A DNA stretch of 64,000 nucleotides from NCBI GenBank assembly GCA_028622995.1, contig JAJQJQ010000073.1:248001-312000 (forward strand), given 5' to 3'. Positions within the stretch are counted from its first letter, which is position 1, and the number at the start of each line of letters is the position of its first letter. The notes beneath the pieces were generated by a model. That model was given only the letters and a program-made list of their open reading frames with translations. It was not told the DNA's origin and did not search any database. This document shows, piece by piece, positions 25,464 through 37,898 of the stretch. Position numbers and translations under genes: made by a program. This DNA comes from Panagrolaimus kolymaensis. Taxonomy: Eukaryota; Nematoda; Chromadorea; Rhabditida; Panagrolaimidae.

Positions 25464-27118
25464 ATGTCAAAAAGTTTAGAATGGAAATCATTGCGAAATC
25501 CATTGGCATTTTGGATTTTTGGTTTATGTAATGCTTTTGCATTTGTGATAATGCTTTCGGGTGCAGAAGATATTATGGCAAAACAAAATCATAAAATTAA
25601 AAATAATGAAACTGATTTTTGTTATGTAAAGTTTTTTATTCGTCAAAAACTTTTCGATTTTAATTTTTTTAGGAAAAAATTACTGAAGCTCATTGTTCTT
25701 CAATTTCCACTGGTGCTGTTTTGCTAGCAGATATTATTCCATGTGTGATAGTACAATTGACATTTCCATTTTTTATGCATTTTATTCCATATGGTATTCG
25801 AACTGCAATAGTTTTAATTTGTCAAACTTTAAGTTTATTAATTGTTGCATTTTCTTCGAATGTTGGAATGTCTCTTATAGGTGAGCTCAAAAAGAATTAC
25901 AAAATTAGCTGCAAAAATCAAAAAATTTGTTGTTTCAATTTTTTTACAGGAGTAATTTTTGCGTCACTTGGCGCGGGCATTGGTGCAATAAATATTTTGG
26001 CTCTTTCCTCATATTTTTCTAAAACTTCCATAGCTGCATGGTCGAGTGGAACGGGAGCAGCTGGAATTATAGCATCTTTTTGTTATGCGGCTTTTACAGA
26101 ACCACATTTATTAAATTTGTCTTCCAAAGCTACATTATTAATTATGCTAATTATTCCAATTCTTTACGGTGCAACATTTTGGGGAATTTTAAAACTTCCA
26201 AATTCTGTGTACAAAGTTAATATTTTTTATCCAAAAACTTATATTATCAAAACCAAAACAATAATGGCAGAGAACTCTCAATTACCAATGGAAAATGAAA
26301 AGACCATTGCTGAAATTAATTCCATTTCTGTAACAGATGTTTTGACTCCTATTGAGAAGGAAGAAATTAAAGTTGAAAGAGTGAAACAAAGAAAACTTTC
26401 ATTTATGGAAAAAATTAAACTGTTTGGAGTTAGTTTTTCTCGAAATTTAAAATTTAAAAAAGTTAGGAAAAAAACTAGTGATTTTTTAGCCTCTGCAAAA
26501 ATATATGCTTCCCATGGCTTTGGTTTACTTTGGTGAATATCTTATTAATCAAGGAATTGTAAGAATTTTCAAACAAACAAAAAACTTATATTAAAAATTC
26601 ATATTTAAAATTTATTGCAGACCGAATTAATTTATTTTGATTGTTCTCATGGGTTTCATTTATCTAAACAATCCCAATATCGATGGTTTCAAGTTTTATA
26701 CCAACTCGGTGTATTCTTTTCCCGTTCAAGTGTAAACTTTTTCCAATTGCCAATGTGGTCACTTTATATTCTTCCAATCTTTCAAGTTAGTCGTCGTATC
26801 CTTTTTTATGTAGCTTAAAGTTGATTTTTCCATTTTTAGCTTGGAAATGCGATATTTTTAATTTTAAATGCAATATATTTTTTTGTTCCACATATTTTAA
26901 TTATTTTTGGAATTATTCTTTTCGAGGGTTTATTGGGAGGTTTATCTTACGTGAATACCTTCCATCGAATTCACAAAGATATTGAACCAGATATTCGAGA
27001 ATTTAGTTTATCCGCCGCGTGTGTCTCCGATGCATTTGGAATTGTTTTCAGCGCTTTCACAGCCATCCCATTGCATAATTTTATTTGTCATCAACAAAAT
27101 TTACTTGTCCCAAAATAA
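25464..27118 (+). CDS. battenin/CLN3-like lysosomal membrane protein, copy A
   Basis: Six exons join in frame: 25464-25625, 25673-25880, 25950-26428, 26490-26558, 26621-26785 and 26840-27118. Family signatures are clear: RNPLAFWIFGLCNAFAFVIM at the start, YMLPMALVYFGEYLINQG, ELIYFDCSHGFHLSKQSQYR, then EGLLGGLSYVNTFHRI and REFSLSAACVSDAFG near the C-terminus. Many hydrophobic segments fit the roughly 11-TM MFS-like CLN3 fold. CLN3 acts at lysosomes and late endosomes, and its loss causes juvenile Batten disease in humans. A second copy lies at 33331-35274. A weak donor (GTTAGT) at 26429 and a reading frame that only works if it is used make that join the least certain. Confidence 0.87.
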
Positions 27119-27776
27119 ATTTAGTTCAAAGAAAAAACTTATATTATTAACATTTTAATAATAAAAAAAATATATCACAAGCAACGGGATTATAAATGGC
27201 ATGATAGTTTTTTGTTTTATTGTTTGACTTAACGAAAAGCAAGCAATATTGTTCAAGTATTTCCTTTTTAATGGAGTGTTGTAAGTAGCAAGTAGCAATA
27301 TTGGCACGGGTTTAAAAATGATAGCATCAGGATGTAATATAAACATCCGCAATTATTTTTTTTCCATTTGTTGGCGGCAATAAGTTTGAAATAAAAGTGT
27401 CACAGTTATGTAAGTGACTGACGAAAAAAAGTTTATGGTTTTATTCAACCTCAGTCAGAGAGCCAAGACATTCTCTTTTTTTATTTAAATAATTCGTCAA
27501 CACAAAAATTATACAAATACATATTTATTTATCTTAATAAACTTCCTCCCATAATTATTAAACCAACCAACTTTTTACAAAAAAATGTTAGTAATTTTTG
27601 GCAAAGCATGGCTCACAATCAATCATCCGAGAACACTCGTTTGCAACATTTTTGTTTTAAAAGATTTTCTTCTTACACTTTTTTTTTGTTTTCATCTTCC
27701 GCGTTGTTATTTTTCCCAATATTTTTGAATGAATAAATAATTATTTGTTTTCAATTTCAGGTAAAATCTTTGGTCA

Positions 27777-28922
27777 ATGGATACAATATTACCTCAAGTT
27801 GTTTTGGATGAAGCCAAAAAGAAATGGCACGATTTAACGCAAGAAACAACTGATCCTGCAAAAATCGTTGCTTTATCTCTTTGTTTTGAAGATGCGCTAA
27901 AATTGGTTAGACATCTCATTGATTTTTCTGAAAAAACTGTTGACGATGCTGATGAAACTCGTAATGAATTACATACTATTCAACCAATCAAATCGGCTCC
28001 ACATGTTGTTACTCAAGTTCAAACACCAATGATGTCTTCATTTCCTGCATGTAAATCGTCAACACCTATATCTGCTGCACATTCTCCGGGTCCATATTAT
28101 GCTGTTGCAAGAGGAAGAAATGTTGGAATTTTTCGTATGTATCCTGAATGTCTAGCATCTGTAAATGGATTTCCTGGTTCAAAATTTAGAAAGTTTGATA
28201 CTCATGAAGAAGCGATGAAATTTGTTGAAGAAAATCGTTTTCATTCAAGCTCAAATCCTTCATTAAACAAACGACGTTCTTTGCCTATGGAAGAAATTAG
28301 TCCAAAGAGGTTGGTTATTTTTTTATTACTGTAACTCGGCTAGTCTGTATGTAAAAGAGATGCATGCTTGCAATGCTTTTTCTTTACAATATTATTACTT
28401 TATTTCATCTTACGTTTATTTATTTTTAGACCTGAAATTGCTGCTGGTTATGTACCTATTGTTTATACTGATGGCGCATGTTCATTTAACGGTAGAAGTA
28501 AAGCAAAAGCTGGTTGTGGTGTTTATTGGGGCGATGATCATCCAAACAATCTTTCCCTCCCAGCTACTGGTGTACCAACAAATAATCGAGCTGAATATGA
28601 AGCCGCTCTTATTGCAATCAAGCAAGCTCGGGATAAAGGCCATGGTCGATTAATTATTCGCACCGATTCACTGCTTCTTGTTTCATCAATGAATGAATGG
28701 ATTCAAAAATGGAAGAAGAACGATTGGAAGAACGCAAATGGGAAAGCTGTGGCTAACAAAGATTTAATTGTAGCTATCGATGAAATGAGAGCTGTTATTA
28801 ATGTCCAATTTGAACATGTTAATGGTCATGTTGGAGTTCATGGTAACGAAATGGCAAATCAACTTGCAATACTTGGTGCAAAAATTTTTTTGGCTCAACG
28901 TGGTCTTTCTGGTGATTCATAA
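27777..28922 (+). CDS. ribonuclease H1
   Basis: Two exons (27777-28309 and 28430-28922) give 341 aa. A TTTCAG acceptor lies 17 nt before the start. Residues about 107-154 form a hybrid-binding domain (YYAVARGRNVGIFRMYPEC, FPGSKFRKFDTHEEAMKFV). The RNase H domain runs from about 185, with catalytic Asp192 (YTDGACS), Glu233 (NNRAEYEAA) and Asp257 (RTDSLL). The His loop (NGHVGVHGNE) is present. The position of the fourth carboxylate, normally Asp in NEEADRLA, is Asn321 (NEMANQLA). The enzyme removes RNA from RNA-DNA hybrids in nucleus and mitochondria. No mitochondrial presequence is evident. Nematodes carry several RNase H1 paralogues, so this may be a specialised copy. Confidence 0.9.
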
Positions 28923-29071
28923 ATCAAAAAAAAATTTGTATTTTTACTTTTTTGTTACTTTTTGTTCTTTGACTTTTTGTTTTGTTATAATATAATATTG
29001 TCTGTCTCGAGTTTTGTCTTTGTTAATAAATGTTTATTTCTGATTTTTTGCTTGCTTTGTTTGAATTTTAA

Positions 29072-29510
29072 AGGAACATAGCTATTTGATGCCTTTTTTC
29101 AAATTTCATTTTCCCGCAATTACCCGCAAGCGTAAAGATGAAGCGAGCTTTTTTCCGTGCAAGTTTACTGTATTACACGGAAAAAAGCTCGCTTCATCTT
29201 TACGCTCACACGTGGGCACGGGGTGCGATTGGGTGCGATTATCGCACCCTGCTTCGTGCTCCGTGCCACTATTTTTGGAGCTTCGTGCCTCAAAATTTCA
29301 AAAATCTAATAGAAAAAAAATTTCGATGTGGTAAGAATGAAATTTTCCCAAAAAAATTTTCTTAAAAATTAACACGGTAGACCCTTTTGTATGTCTTGCT
29401 TCTTGCCCGAAAAATTTTTTTGTCGCACCCACCTGCCCACGTGTGTTTACGCTTGCGGGTAATTGCGGGAAAATGAAATTTGAAAAAAGGCATCAAATAG
29501 CTATGTTCCT
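29072..29510. mobile_element. TTAA-flanked foldback MITE, copy 1 (439 bp)
   Basis: The element begins AGGAACATAGCTATTTGATG and ends with its exact complement. The left arm 29072-29136 and right arm 29446-29510 are perfect inverted repeats of 65 bp. TTAA is present on both sides (29068-29071, 29511-29514). Inside, a second perfect palindrome (29129-29159 paired with 29176-29206) surrounds a 16-nt loop. No coding capacity is seen. TTAA targets are typical of piggyBac-type transposases. The insertion is 146 bp after the RNase H1 stop codon, so it may lie in or near its 3' UTR. Confidence 0.85.
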
Positions 29511-30067
29511 TTAAGGAAATATTAGAGTTTGAAAATCATTTTATCAAGAGATGAATTGGTCACCATCATTATTTTCTTTGTCGATTAACCTTGTTAATGC
29601 CAATTCAAAGCTTATCTTCAAGCTTTGAAAAAAGGGGTTTATAAGGAATCAATAAAGCCACTAGTTTATGAATACTGTTAGTCATTAACTAACAAACATT
29701 TTGTATTTAGCAAAATATAAAAAAAAAGCTATCATAAAATTAGTAGCACATTTTCAAGCCTAATTTTTGTTAATACGAACGCAAAAGGTAGAAAGATAAA
29801 TTTATTTTTTAGAGTTTATCAAAATATTATTATTATAATAAACATTCGAAGAAAAATTTCTAAATGTGTTAGTATAAAATAATTCAAAGCCCCGCCTTCA
29901 AATAATTTTCTCAATACGCAAATTCAGCTGCTGCTTACACTCATAAAAAAAATTGCGCGAATCTTTGAGGTTCAAAACAAACAAAAACTTTTTCACTTTC
30001 AAACATTTATTCAATTTCCATCTTTGAAACCTTTCAACATCTTTTTTTTTATTAGCAATAATCAATT

Positions 30068-31458
30068 ATGGCTTTATGGGTGGATAAATATCGTCCAACG
30101 CAATTATCTGCGCTCAACTATCATCAAGAATTAACTGAAAATTTGAGTGAATTGGTTGAAGCTGGAAACTTTCCACATTTGCTCTTTTATGGTCCTGATG
30201 GAGCTGGAAAAAGTACAAGAATTCGCTGTATTCTTAAGAAGCTATATGGCAATGGAGCTGAGAACATGAAAATGGAATACAGATCCTTTGAATCTGCTTC
30301 TGGACGAAAGTTGGAACTAATGGTTTTATCAAGTTTGTATCATATTGAAGTTACTCCAAGGTTGGTTTACATTTTCTTTATTGATTTTATTATTCTCTTT
30401 TTTGTTTTTAGTGATGTTGGAATTCATGATCGTATTATTGTCCAAGAACTTATCAAACAGATGGCACAAGCGCAACAAATTGATTCAGCTGCTCAAAAAC
30501 CATTCAAAGGTAATGAATATATAAAACTTTGTTGCTTTTAGTTGAAATATCATCCATGCTAACTTGATTTCCATGTTTACAACGTTCTTTACCTCTTAAT
30601 CATCCTACTAATACTTTCTTTTTTAGTCGTAATCCTTATGGAAGCGGATACTCTTACCAAGGATGCACAACATGCACTTCGTCGAACTATGGAAAGGTAT
30701 GCTGGAACATGCAAAATCATCATGTGCTGTAATTCTGTTAGCAAAGTTATTGAACCTCTTCGATCTCGATGTATGGTTGTTCGTGTTAGCGCTCCTAATA
30801 GTGATGAAGTATGTTTGTCTTTTCCTTCTTTTCTTGTTTAATAAGTTATATGTATGTTAATTATTTTAGTTGAAAACTTGTCTTCGTGTTGCAGCTGATG
30901 GTGAAAATGTTGACGTTTCTGATCGTTTCTTGGATTCAATTGCTGAACGTTCAAATGGTAATCTTCGTCGTGCGATGCTTTTATTAGAAAGTGCTTCTGC
31001 ACAATAGTATGTTATTTTCTTTCACAAAGTTTAATTAATGGCGATGTATTTTTTAGTGGCAAAAGACTTGATGCACATAAAGTCATTGAACCTGATTGGC
31101 AACGATATATTATTGATACTGCTGCTATCATTGTTAAAAATTGTTCCTCTGATGGGTAATCTTTCTTATATCCTTGTTTTCTCACTTTGTATTCCCTTTC
31201 ATTTTCAGACTTGTCAAAACTCGTCAACTCTTATATGATCTGCTCACTCGATGTATCCCAACTTCTATAATCTTTGAAGAGCTTCTTGATGCTTTGCTCC
31301 CTTATTGTCATGCTGAAATCCGAAGAAAAATTATTGAAGCTGCTGCACATTTTGAACATACATCTGTATTGGGCTCAAAGGATATCTATCATTTGGATGC
31401 TTTCGTCGCAACTTTTATGGCCGTTTATAAGAATCATCAAAATATGGGTCATCATTAA
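30068..31458 (+). CDS. replication factor C subunit 3 (38-kDa clamp-loader subunit)
   Basis: Six exons: 30068-30360, 30412-30509, 30627-30808, 30870-31006, 31057-31155 and 31209-31458. The protein begins MALWVDKYRP, the RFC box of small clamp-loader subunits. Walker A is GPDGAGKST. Walker B reads VVILMEADTL, followed by TKDAQHALRRTMERYAGTCK and sensor 1 (CCNSVSKVIEPLRSRC), which carries the SRC arginine finger. This pattern matches RFC3/Rfc5p-type subunits. RFC loads the PCNA clamp at primer ends using ATP. Walker A has GPDGAGKST where human RFC3 has GPSGAGKKT, a mild difference. The C-terminal collar helices are complete. Confidence 0.92.
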
Positions 31459-33330
31459 GCTTTCATCATCTTTTTTGTTTGCTTGTATAACTATTATCGT
31501 ATTTTGTATGTTGATATTACATTATTAATATTGTATGTAATATGTACCTGTTTTTCCTTGTTTTGTTTTGTTGTTACGTAAGAATAATAAATCTTGTTTA
31601 TTTTACACATGTGTTTACTGGATCTTTTATAAAGCTTATTTTTCTCGAAAGATTATGATTTCATTAATGCACCGAATTTCTTGTTAAATAATATTAAATA
31701 CTGGATTTACTTTCATGCATAAATGCCCACGCTTGTCCATGTATTCGTTCATCGATTAATGATTGACTTTTATCGCCGTCTAAAGGCTTAGGAATATGAG
31801 TGAATGATAAATATAAAGATTTTGTTTTCTGTTTAACTTTTATTAAACCAATCTCCCATTAGTGTTACACACTACATCTTTTTTTATGGAACTCTAAAAT
31901 CGTTGAAAATTAACTGGTCTTCATTCATTCAGGGTTGCTTACATAACAATTTTAGCAGCTGTTAATAATAGTTTTAAAGCATCTAAAGGAATGCCATGTA
32001 TCTTTTTTTTGTTGCTATTTTTCTTCATCATCTTGTTAATTTTTTGTGGAAAAAGCTTTTTTTGAATAAATGTATTTTTTCTATTTTTCCTAAATATTTT
32101 CAAAGACAAGAATTATGTCTTTTTTTTACCAAAAAGATGGTGGATGTAAGCCATTTACAATATCAATATTTTAGGATGCTTTCAAAAAACTTAAAACTTA
32201 ATGGCAATTTTAAAAGTTAAAAACAGAAACTGTTTTATTATAACAAAAATGATTTTTTATGCATTTTTTGAGATCCATACTGCGAAATTAAACCAAAAAA
32301 AGCAAGCCCGTTTTTTTGTCACATTTCCATCAATGTTAACAATGCTGCCTTTGCCGTGTTTTGATATTTTATATTTTTTCTTTCATTCTTTTTTTGCGCT
32401 CAAAATAATGATTGTTGTTTGTTTGATCAAAGGTTTCAGAAAACTTAGTCATCAACACATGTATGTGTATTACTTGCCATAACAAAAAAATTATTATGGA
32501 AAGGCGGCGCTAAAAATGGACTATCTAAAGGTTAGCCAACAAAAAAAAAAGAAAAGCCGATAAACAAAAACCCAGGATGGGCAAAGAATAAAATTTTACT
32601 AAAACAATGAAAAGAAATTTTGTTTTTGAATCAAAAAAATTTATGTTGGATTTTTTTATGCTTTTTTTATTTGAATTTTTAAATTTAATATTTTTTTAAA
32701 TTTTTTCTTACTGGTTTTTAAAAGATGATATAATATTATAATAGTTTCAAATATCATTATTATGAATTTAACCATGAGCATTTCAAGAAACAATCTTTGG
32801 AAAAATTAGGATATTAGTGGAGCTTTAAAAGGTATAAAAAAACACAAGCCATGAAAGATTAATGGGAATAGATCACCCATATTTTAAGATGCCGATGAAA
32901 TTTAAATCCTTGCAATCCATTCTTGTCAAAACAAAAAGAATTAAAAGATTTTTGATCAAAATTCTTGCAACATTTTTTTAACAAAACAAAGTAATTTAGT
33001 AAAATTTTTATTTGCACAATACATTTTAGAAGCTTCTTTTTGTTGTTGTTGCTTGTTCAATCAATCAATCATTGTTTTTTATTGATCCGCTCGTTATCTT
33101 CCTTTCTTTTCTTTTCGTCTCATTGAACCAAGGAAGTCGAAAGAGAGAAAAAATCAATGAACAAAAAACCCCAGTCAGAAAAAAATGAGCTGCCGCCAAT
33201 TTTTTTTCTTGTAGTCTAAAAATGGACAATATTGTTTTTGCTTCCTTTTTTAATCAATTTTTTGTTTCTTCCTTCTTTTTCCAACTAAAAGAAAGTTAAA
33301 TCGGGTTAATTTTTTTAGGGTAACAAAAAA
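31459..33330. other. intergenic, AT-rich
   Basis: About 1.9 kb between RFC3 and the second CLN3 gene. No coding exon, RNA gene or inverted repeat is recognised. A TTTTTTAG acceptor lies about 14 nt before the next start codon, a likely trans-splice site. Confidence 0.5.
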
Positions 33331-35274
33331 ATGTTTCAAAATTTTAAATGGTCAAAAATAAGGAATCCATTAGCGTTTTGGATTCTTGGTTTATGTAATG
33401 CTTTTGCATTTGTGATTATGCTTTCGGGTGCAGAAGATATTATGGCAAAACAAAATCATAAAATTAAAAATAATGAAACTGATTTTTGTTATGTAAAGTT
33501 TTTTATTTTTTTTAAATTTAATTTTACAACCTCAAAAAATTTTAGGAAAAAATTACTGAAGCTCATTGTTCTTCAATTTCCACGGGTGCTGTTTTGCTAG
33601 CGGATATTTTACCAACGATTATTGTGGAATTGACATTTCCTTTTTTTATGCATAAAATTCCATATGGTATTCGAACTGCAACAGTTTTAATTTGTCAAAT
33701 TTTAAGTTTTATTCTTGTGGCTTTTTCTTCAAGTGTTGCTATGTCTTTGACAGGTAAGAAAAGAAGAAAACGAGTCACCAAATTCTGTCGTTTTTTTGGA
33801 ACTAAAAATTTACTTTCTATAAAATCAGCCTGACTATTTTGATTCGTAATTTTTTGAATGAAAGGAAATTTTAAAGTTTTGGATGTTCAAAAAATAAGAA
33901 AAATAGCAAAAACAAATTTTTTATTTTTCTTGATAAAGCCTTTCGAGAATTTTCCAAAGTTTTCATTGTACTTAGTATTATTATTTAAATTTGCAAACAA
34001 ATAAAATAATACCTAATTATTTTTTTAGGCGTTGTATTTGCCGCGCTTGGTTCTGGAATAGGTGTAATAAATTGTCTTGCATTAACTTCATATTTTCCTA
34101 AAACCACCGTAGCCACATATTCAAGTGGAACGGGTTCAGCTCATATTATTGCATCATTATGTTATGCTGTTTTAACCGAGCCTCATTTTATTAATTTATC
34201 TTTAAAAGCCACTTTATTAATTATGCTTATTGTTCCAATACTTTATGGTGCAACGTTTTGGGGAATTTTGGAACTTCCAAATTCCGTCTATAAAGTTAAT
34301 ATTTTTGATCCAAGAACTTATATTATAAATACTAATCATGGGCTAGAAGAAACTCAACCTGCAATCGAGAATGAACATCATCAAACTCCAGTAGCGGTTT
34401 CAGCTGTTTCTGGAGCGGATGTTTTGGAGACAGAAGAAGGAGAGGATGAAAATTTTACAGAAGAAAAAAGAGTCCAACAAAGACATTTAACTTTTAATGA
34501 AAAAATTAGACTTTTTGGGGTTAGTTAATTTAACAAAAAGTATCGTCCATTTGTTACAAAAAAAATATTTTGGGGGTTTGGCTCTAAGCTCGAAAATTTT
34601 TTCGGTTTAAAATTAGCTTTTAAAAAATTACTTAAAAAATTAAATAAATAATTTTTAGCCACTTCTGAAATACATGTTACCGATAGCTTTGGTATATTTT
34701 GGCGAATATCTTATAAATCAAGGAGTTGTAAGTCCAGCGTAAAAAATCTTAAAATGTTTGAAAAAAAATTTGTATTTTTTTTAGTTGGAATTAATTTATT
34801 TTGATTGTTCTCATGGCTTTCATTTATCCAAACAATCCCAATATCGATGGTTTCAAGTTTTATATCAATTTTCAGTATTTTTATCTCGCTCCAGTGTGAG
34901 CTTCTTTGAATTACCCATGACAGCTATTTATTTGCTTCCGGTTTTACAAGTGCGTTTCAGCTTTTTAAAATTTGAAAAATGGTTATAAATTTAATTTTTA
35001 GCTTGGAAATGCAATATTTTTAATTTTCAATGCAATATATTTTTTTGTTCCACATATTTTAATTATTTTTGGAATTATTCTTTTCGAGGGTTTATTGGGA
35101 GGTTTATCTTACGTGAATACCTTCCATCGAATTCACAAAGATATTGAACCAGATATTCGAGAATTTAGTTTATCCGCCGCGTGTGTCTCCGATGCATTTG
35201 GAATTGTTTTCAGCGCTTTCACAGCCATCCCATTGCATAATTTTATTTGTCGACAACAACAAAAAAGATTATAA
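33331..35274 (+). CDS. battenin/CLN3-like lysosomal membrane protein, copy B
   Basis: Six exons in the same positions as copy A: 33331-33492, 33546-33753, 34029-34519, 34659-34727, 34785-34949 and 35002-35274. Intron 2 is longer (275 bp versus 69). The CLN3 motifs are kept: RNPLAFWILGLCNAFAFVIM, YMLPIALVYFGEYLINQG, EGLLGGLSYVNTFHRI. The variable cytosolic loop encoded by exon 3 is different and more acidic (ETEEGEDENFTEEK). Exon 1 after codon 11 and the last exon are almost identical to copy A, while exon 3 has diverged clearly; see findings. The C-terminal tail also differs (CRQQQKRL). Confidence 0.86.
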
Positions 35275-36310
35275 TATGTACTTATCCCAAAATAAAAATC
35301 TAATAAAAAAATACTACTGTAGACAATTCGAATAAAATTAAAGCTATTTTAAGTTCATCGAGAAAATAATTAACTAAAAATGACTTCAAAAAATATAAAA
35401 AACACACGTGTCACCACCGTTATGGTAAATTCTTTTTCTAAATAAATTTTCCAAAATTATGTTTACACTTTTATAAAAAAAAGTTAACTTATTTTGGAAA
35501 GAAAAATGACATTTTTAAGAAAATATTTTTTTTGTGGGTTAAAAAAAGTGTTATTGTATAAAATTTTTGCTTTCATTAAATCACTCTCGCCAAATTGGTT
35601 AATAAAGCATGATGCCATTTATAGGTTGTTTTTCTCTAGCTAATAGCTATATAAAAAAATTGTAAGTAATCTAATAAAAATTTTTATGAAATTTGATTAG
35701 TTAAAATTGGATATAAATAAATTTCCTTTTTCTATTTAATAAGAGAAAGTAAGCAGAGCAAATCATAAAATGGCAGAAAATGAAAAAAAGAGTAACAAAG
35801 TTTTTGCTATTCTATGCTTGAATAAACTTTGTATTTCAATATAATTTAAAATTTTCTTTATTTATTTTTCCGCTAAATTTCATAAAAATCCAAACATAAA
35901 AATTTGTACTTTTTGATTAGTTTTGAAAAAAGAGAACGTTAAAATTTCCCAAAAAATATGCTCATTATTTTCTTACGCTTTTTTGCTTTTCTTTTGTAAA
36001 CAATTTTTTTAATATAATTTTGTAGTTTATTGTTTTTAAAAAACTGTACTTTTAATAAAGTTCAAAGATGAAAGACAAAACTATTTTTTTCCGCTTTAAT
36101 GACTTTCTAATTTTCCATTGTGAGCGAGAAAAAAAATAGCGCGACTACTAAAACATTTGTTTTATATAAATTTTTAGACTTTGTTGTTTTTTAAGCATTT
36201 TTAAATTTATTCATTTTTTTAACTCACCTATTTTAAAACGGGCATAAGAATTAGTTTTAAAAATGAAAATATACATTTTTTAGAAATATTCAACTAGCTA
36301 AATATCGACC
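35275..36310. other. intergenic, AT-rich
   Basis: Space between CLN3 copy B and the GPCR gene. No repeat, RNA gene or coding exon is supported. Confidence 0.5.
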
Positions 36311-37860
36311 ATGAGCAACGAATCAACAGCCACAGTCACAATAATTCCAATTGAAGATATTTTTGGTTATATATTTGTTTATCTTGCCGAAATTGCAAAT
36401 GCTGGTGGAATATTATTGGAAGCTCCAGTTTTATTATTTTTATTTAAAGAATTTACAAAGAGAAGTTCAAATTTTCGCACAGCATATTTTATTATTTTAA
36501 GTTATGGATATTTTGTGGATCTCGTGTGCTTTTCACCATTTTGGATTTCAAAAAAAGTTAATAATGGAGATAATTTTTTGGCTATTCCTTTTGGAATTGC
36601 TGAATGGTATTCAGATTTTTGGTATTGTTTTTGGAATATGGTGTTAGCTTTCAATCGAGCCACAGCCATTTGTGTTCCATTCAAACATTCAAAAGTACGT
36701 TTATTTTTAAACTTTTGTATTAAAATAAAATAAGCAATAAAAAAAATTAAATTATTTTACGCTAAAAAGTTTTATCAAATAAATTTTAAAGAAAGTTCTA
36801 AAATTAAAAAGTTTAATTTTTTCTATTTTATTAATAAACGCAAAAATGGCTGGCACGAGTTATGATGCACCAAAAACCGTTAATAAAAAAATATTATTTT
36901 TCAAATAATAATTTAATTTTAAAGTTTAAAGCTAAAAAAATTTAATTTGTGTTAGTAAATTAAATTAAATAATTTTTCTAAATATGGTAAATAATAATTT
37001 TCAAAATGATGACAAATACATACATAGATAGGTTTCATGGAGCTTAATGGAGAAAAAAAATCCCTTTTTTTAGTACGATTTACTTTATTTATTATAATGT
37101 GGAACAAAAAAATTTATTCGCAAAAAAATACTCGAGTCTCTTAGTTTTTGTGGAAATAAAAAGCCGAAGAAAAATTTAAGAAATAAAAAAAATTAAAACT
37201 TTTTAAGCAGAATTGAGAATGCGAGAATTTCTCAAAAGTAGCACATTTAATAAATTTTTTGTTACTCAAAATAATCCTAAAAACAATAATTTTTTTTTGT
37301 TTGTTTTCCAGATTTGGACCATGCGTCGAACATTTTACAGTATCATTTTAATCACAATTTTTCCTTTAATAATTAATTGCACAACATATGGAAAATTGCA
37401 TTGCCTCCTTCAAAGTCGGGATCCTATTTGTTTTCCATTTAAAATAGATTTAGCTATTCGTTGTTTTATCGTAAACGTGGTTATTTGCGCTTTGGTTATT
37501 CTTTCCGTGGTTTTATCAGTTTGTGCATCCAAATCAGTTTCGGAAAAAAATATTCAAATTGAACGTCGATTAATTGTTCAAACAACCGTTTCCTCTATTT
37601 TGTTGTGTTGCATGTTCGGATTATATTCCATTGGAATGGTTGGAGCTAGCACAGAGAAAATTTCATGGGTATTAGCGGGACATTTATTTACTTATGGAGA
37701 TTTATTTTATATTTTACAACATTTTGCTAATATTGCAATCATTATTATTTTATGCCCTCAATTTCGAATAGGTTTAATCAAATTTATTTCTTTTGGTTGC
37801 ATTAATTTGCAACGATCAAGAGTTTCTCCATTTAATAATAGCTCTAATTTTGCAACCTAA
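36311..37860 (+). CDS. serpentine chemoreceptor-type GPCR (Srg/Srv-like)
   Basis: Two exons (36311-36694 and 37312-37860) join in phase 0 across a 617-bp intron, giving about 310 aa. Roughly seven hydrophobic segments are visible: IFVYLAEIANAGGILLEAPV, TAYFIILSYGYFVDLVCFSP, WYCFWNMVLAFNRATAICVP, FYSIILITIFPLIINC, FIVNVVICALVILSVVLSVC, VSSILLCCMFGLYSIGMV and a final ANIAIIIILCP. The FNRATAICVPFKHSK stretch after TM3 and ERRLIVQTTVSSILL before TM6 are typical of the nematode Srg superfamily (Srg/Sru/Srv). These are chemosensory receptors, usually of ciliated neurons. The ligand is unknown. The 3' end lies 38 bp from a foldback element. Confidence 0.8.
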
Positions 37861-37898
37861 TAAAATTTTGTTATGATAATAAATGCATTATGTCTTAA

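Noticed and set aside
29086..29365. Two overlapping plus-strand frames of 75-82 aa
   Set aside because: They lie wholly in the palindromic MITE, and their sequence is a by-product of its inverted repeats.
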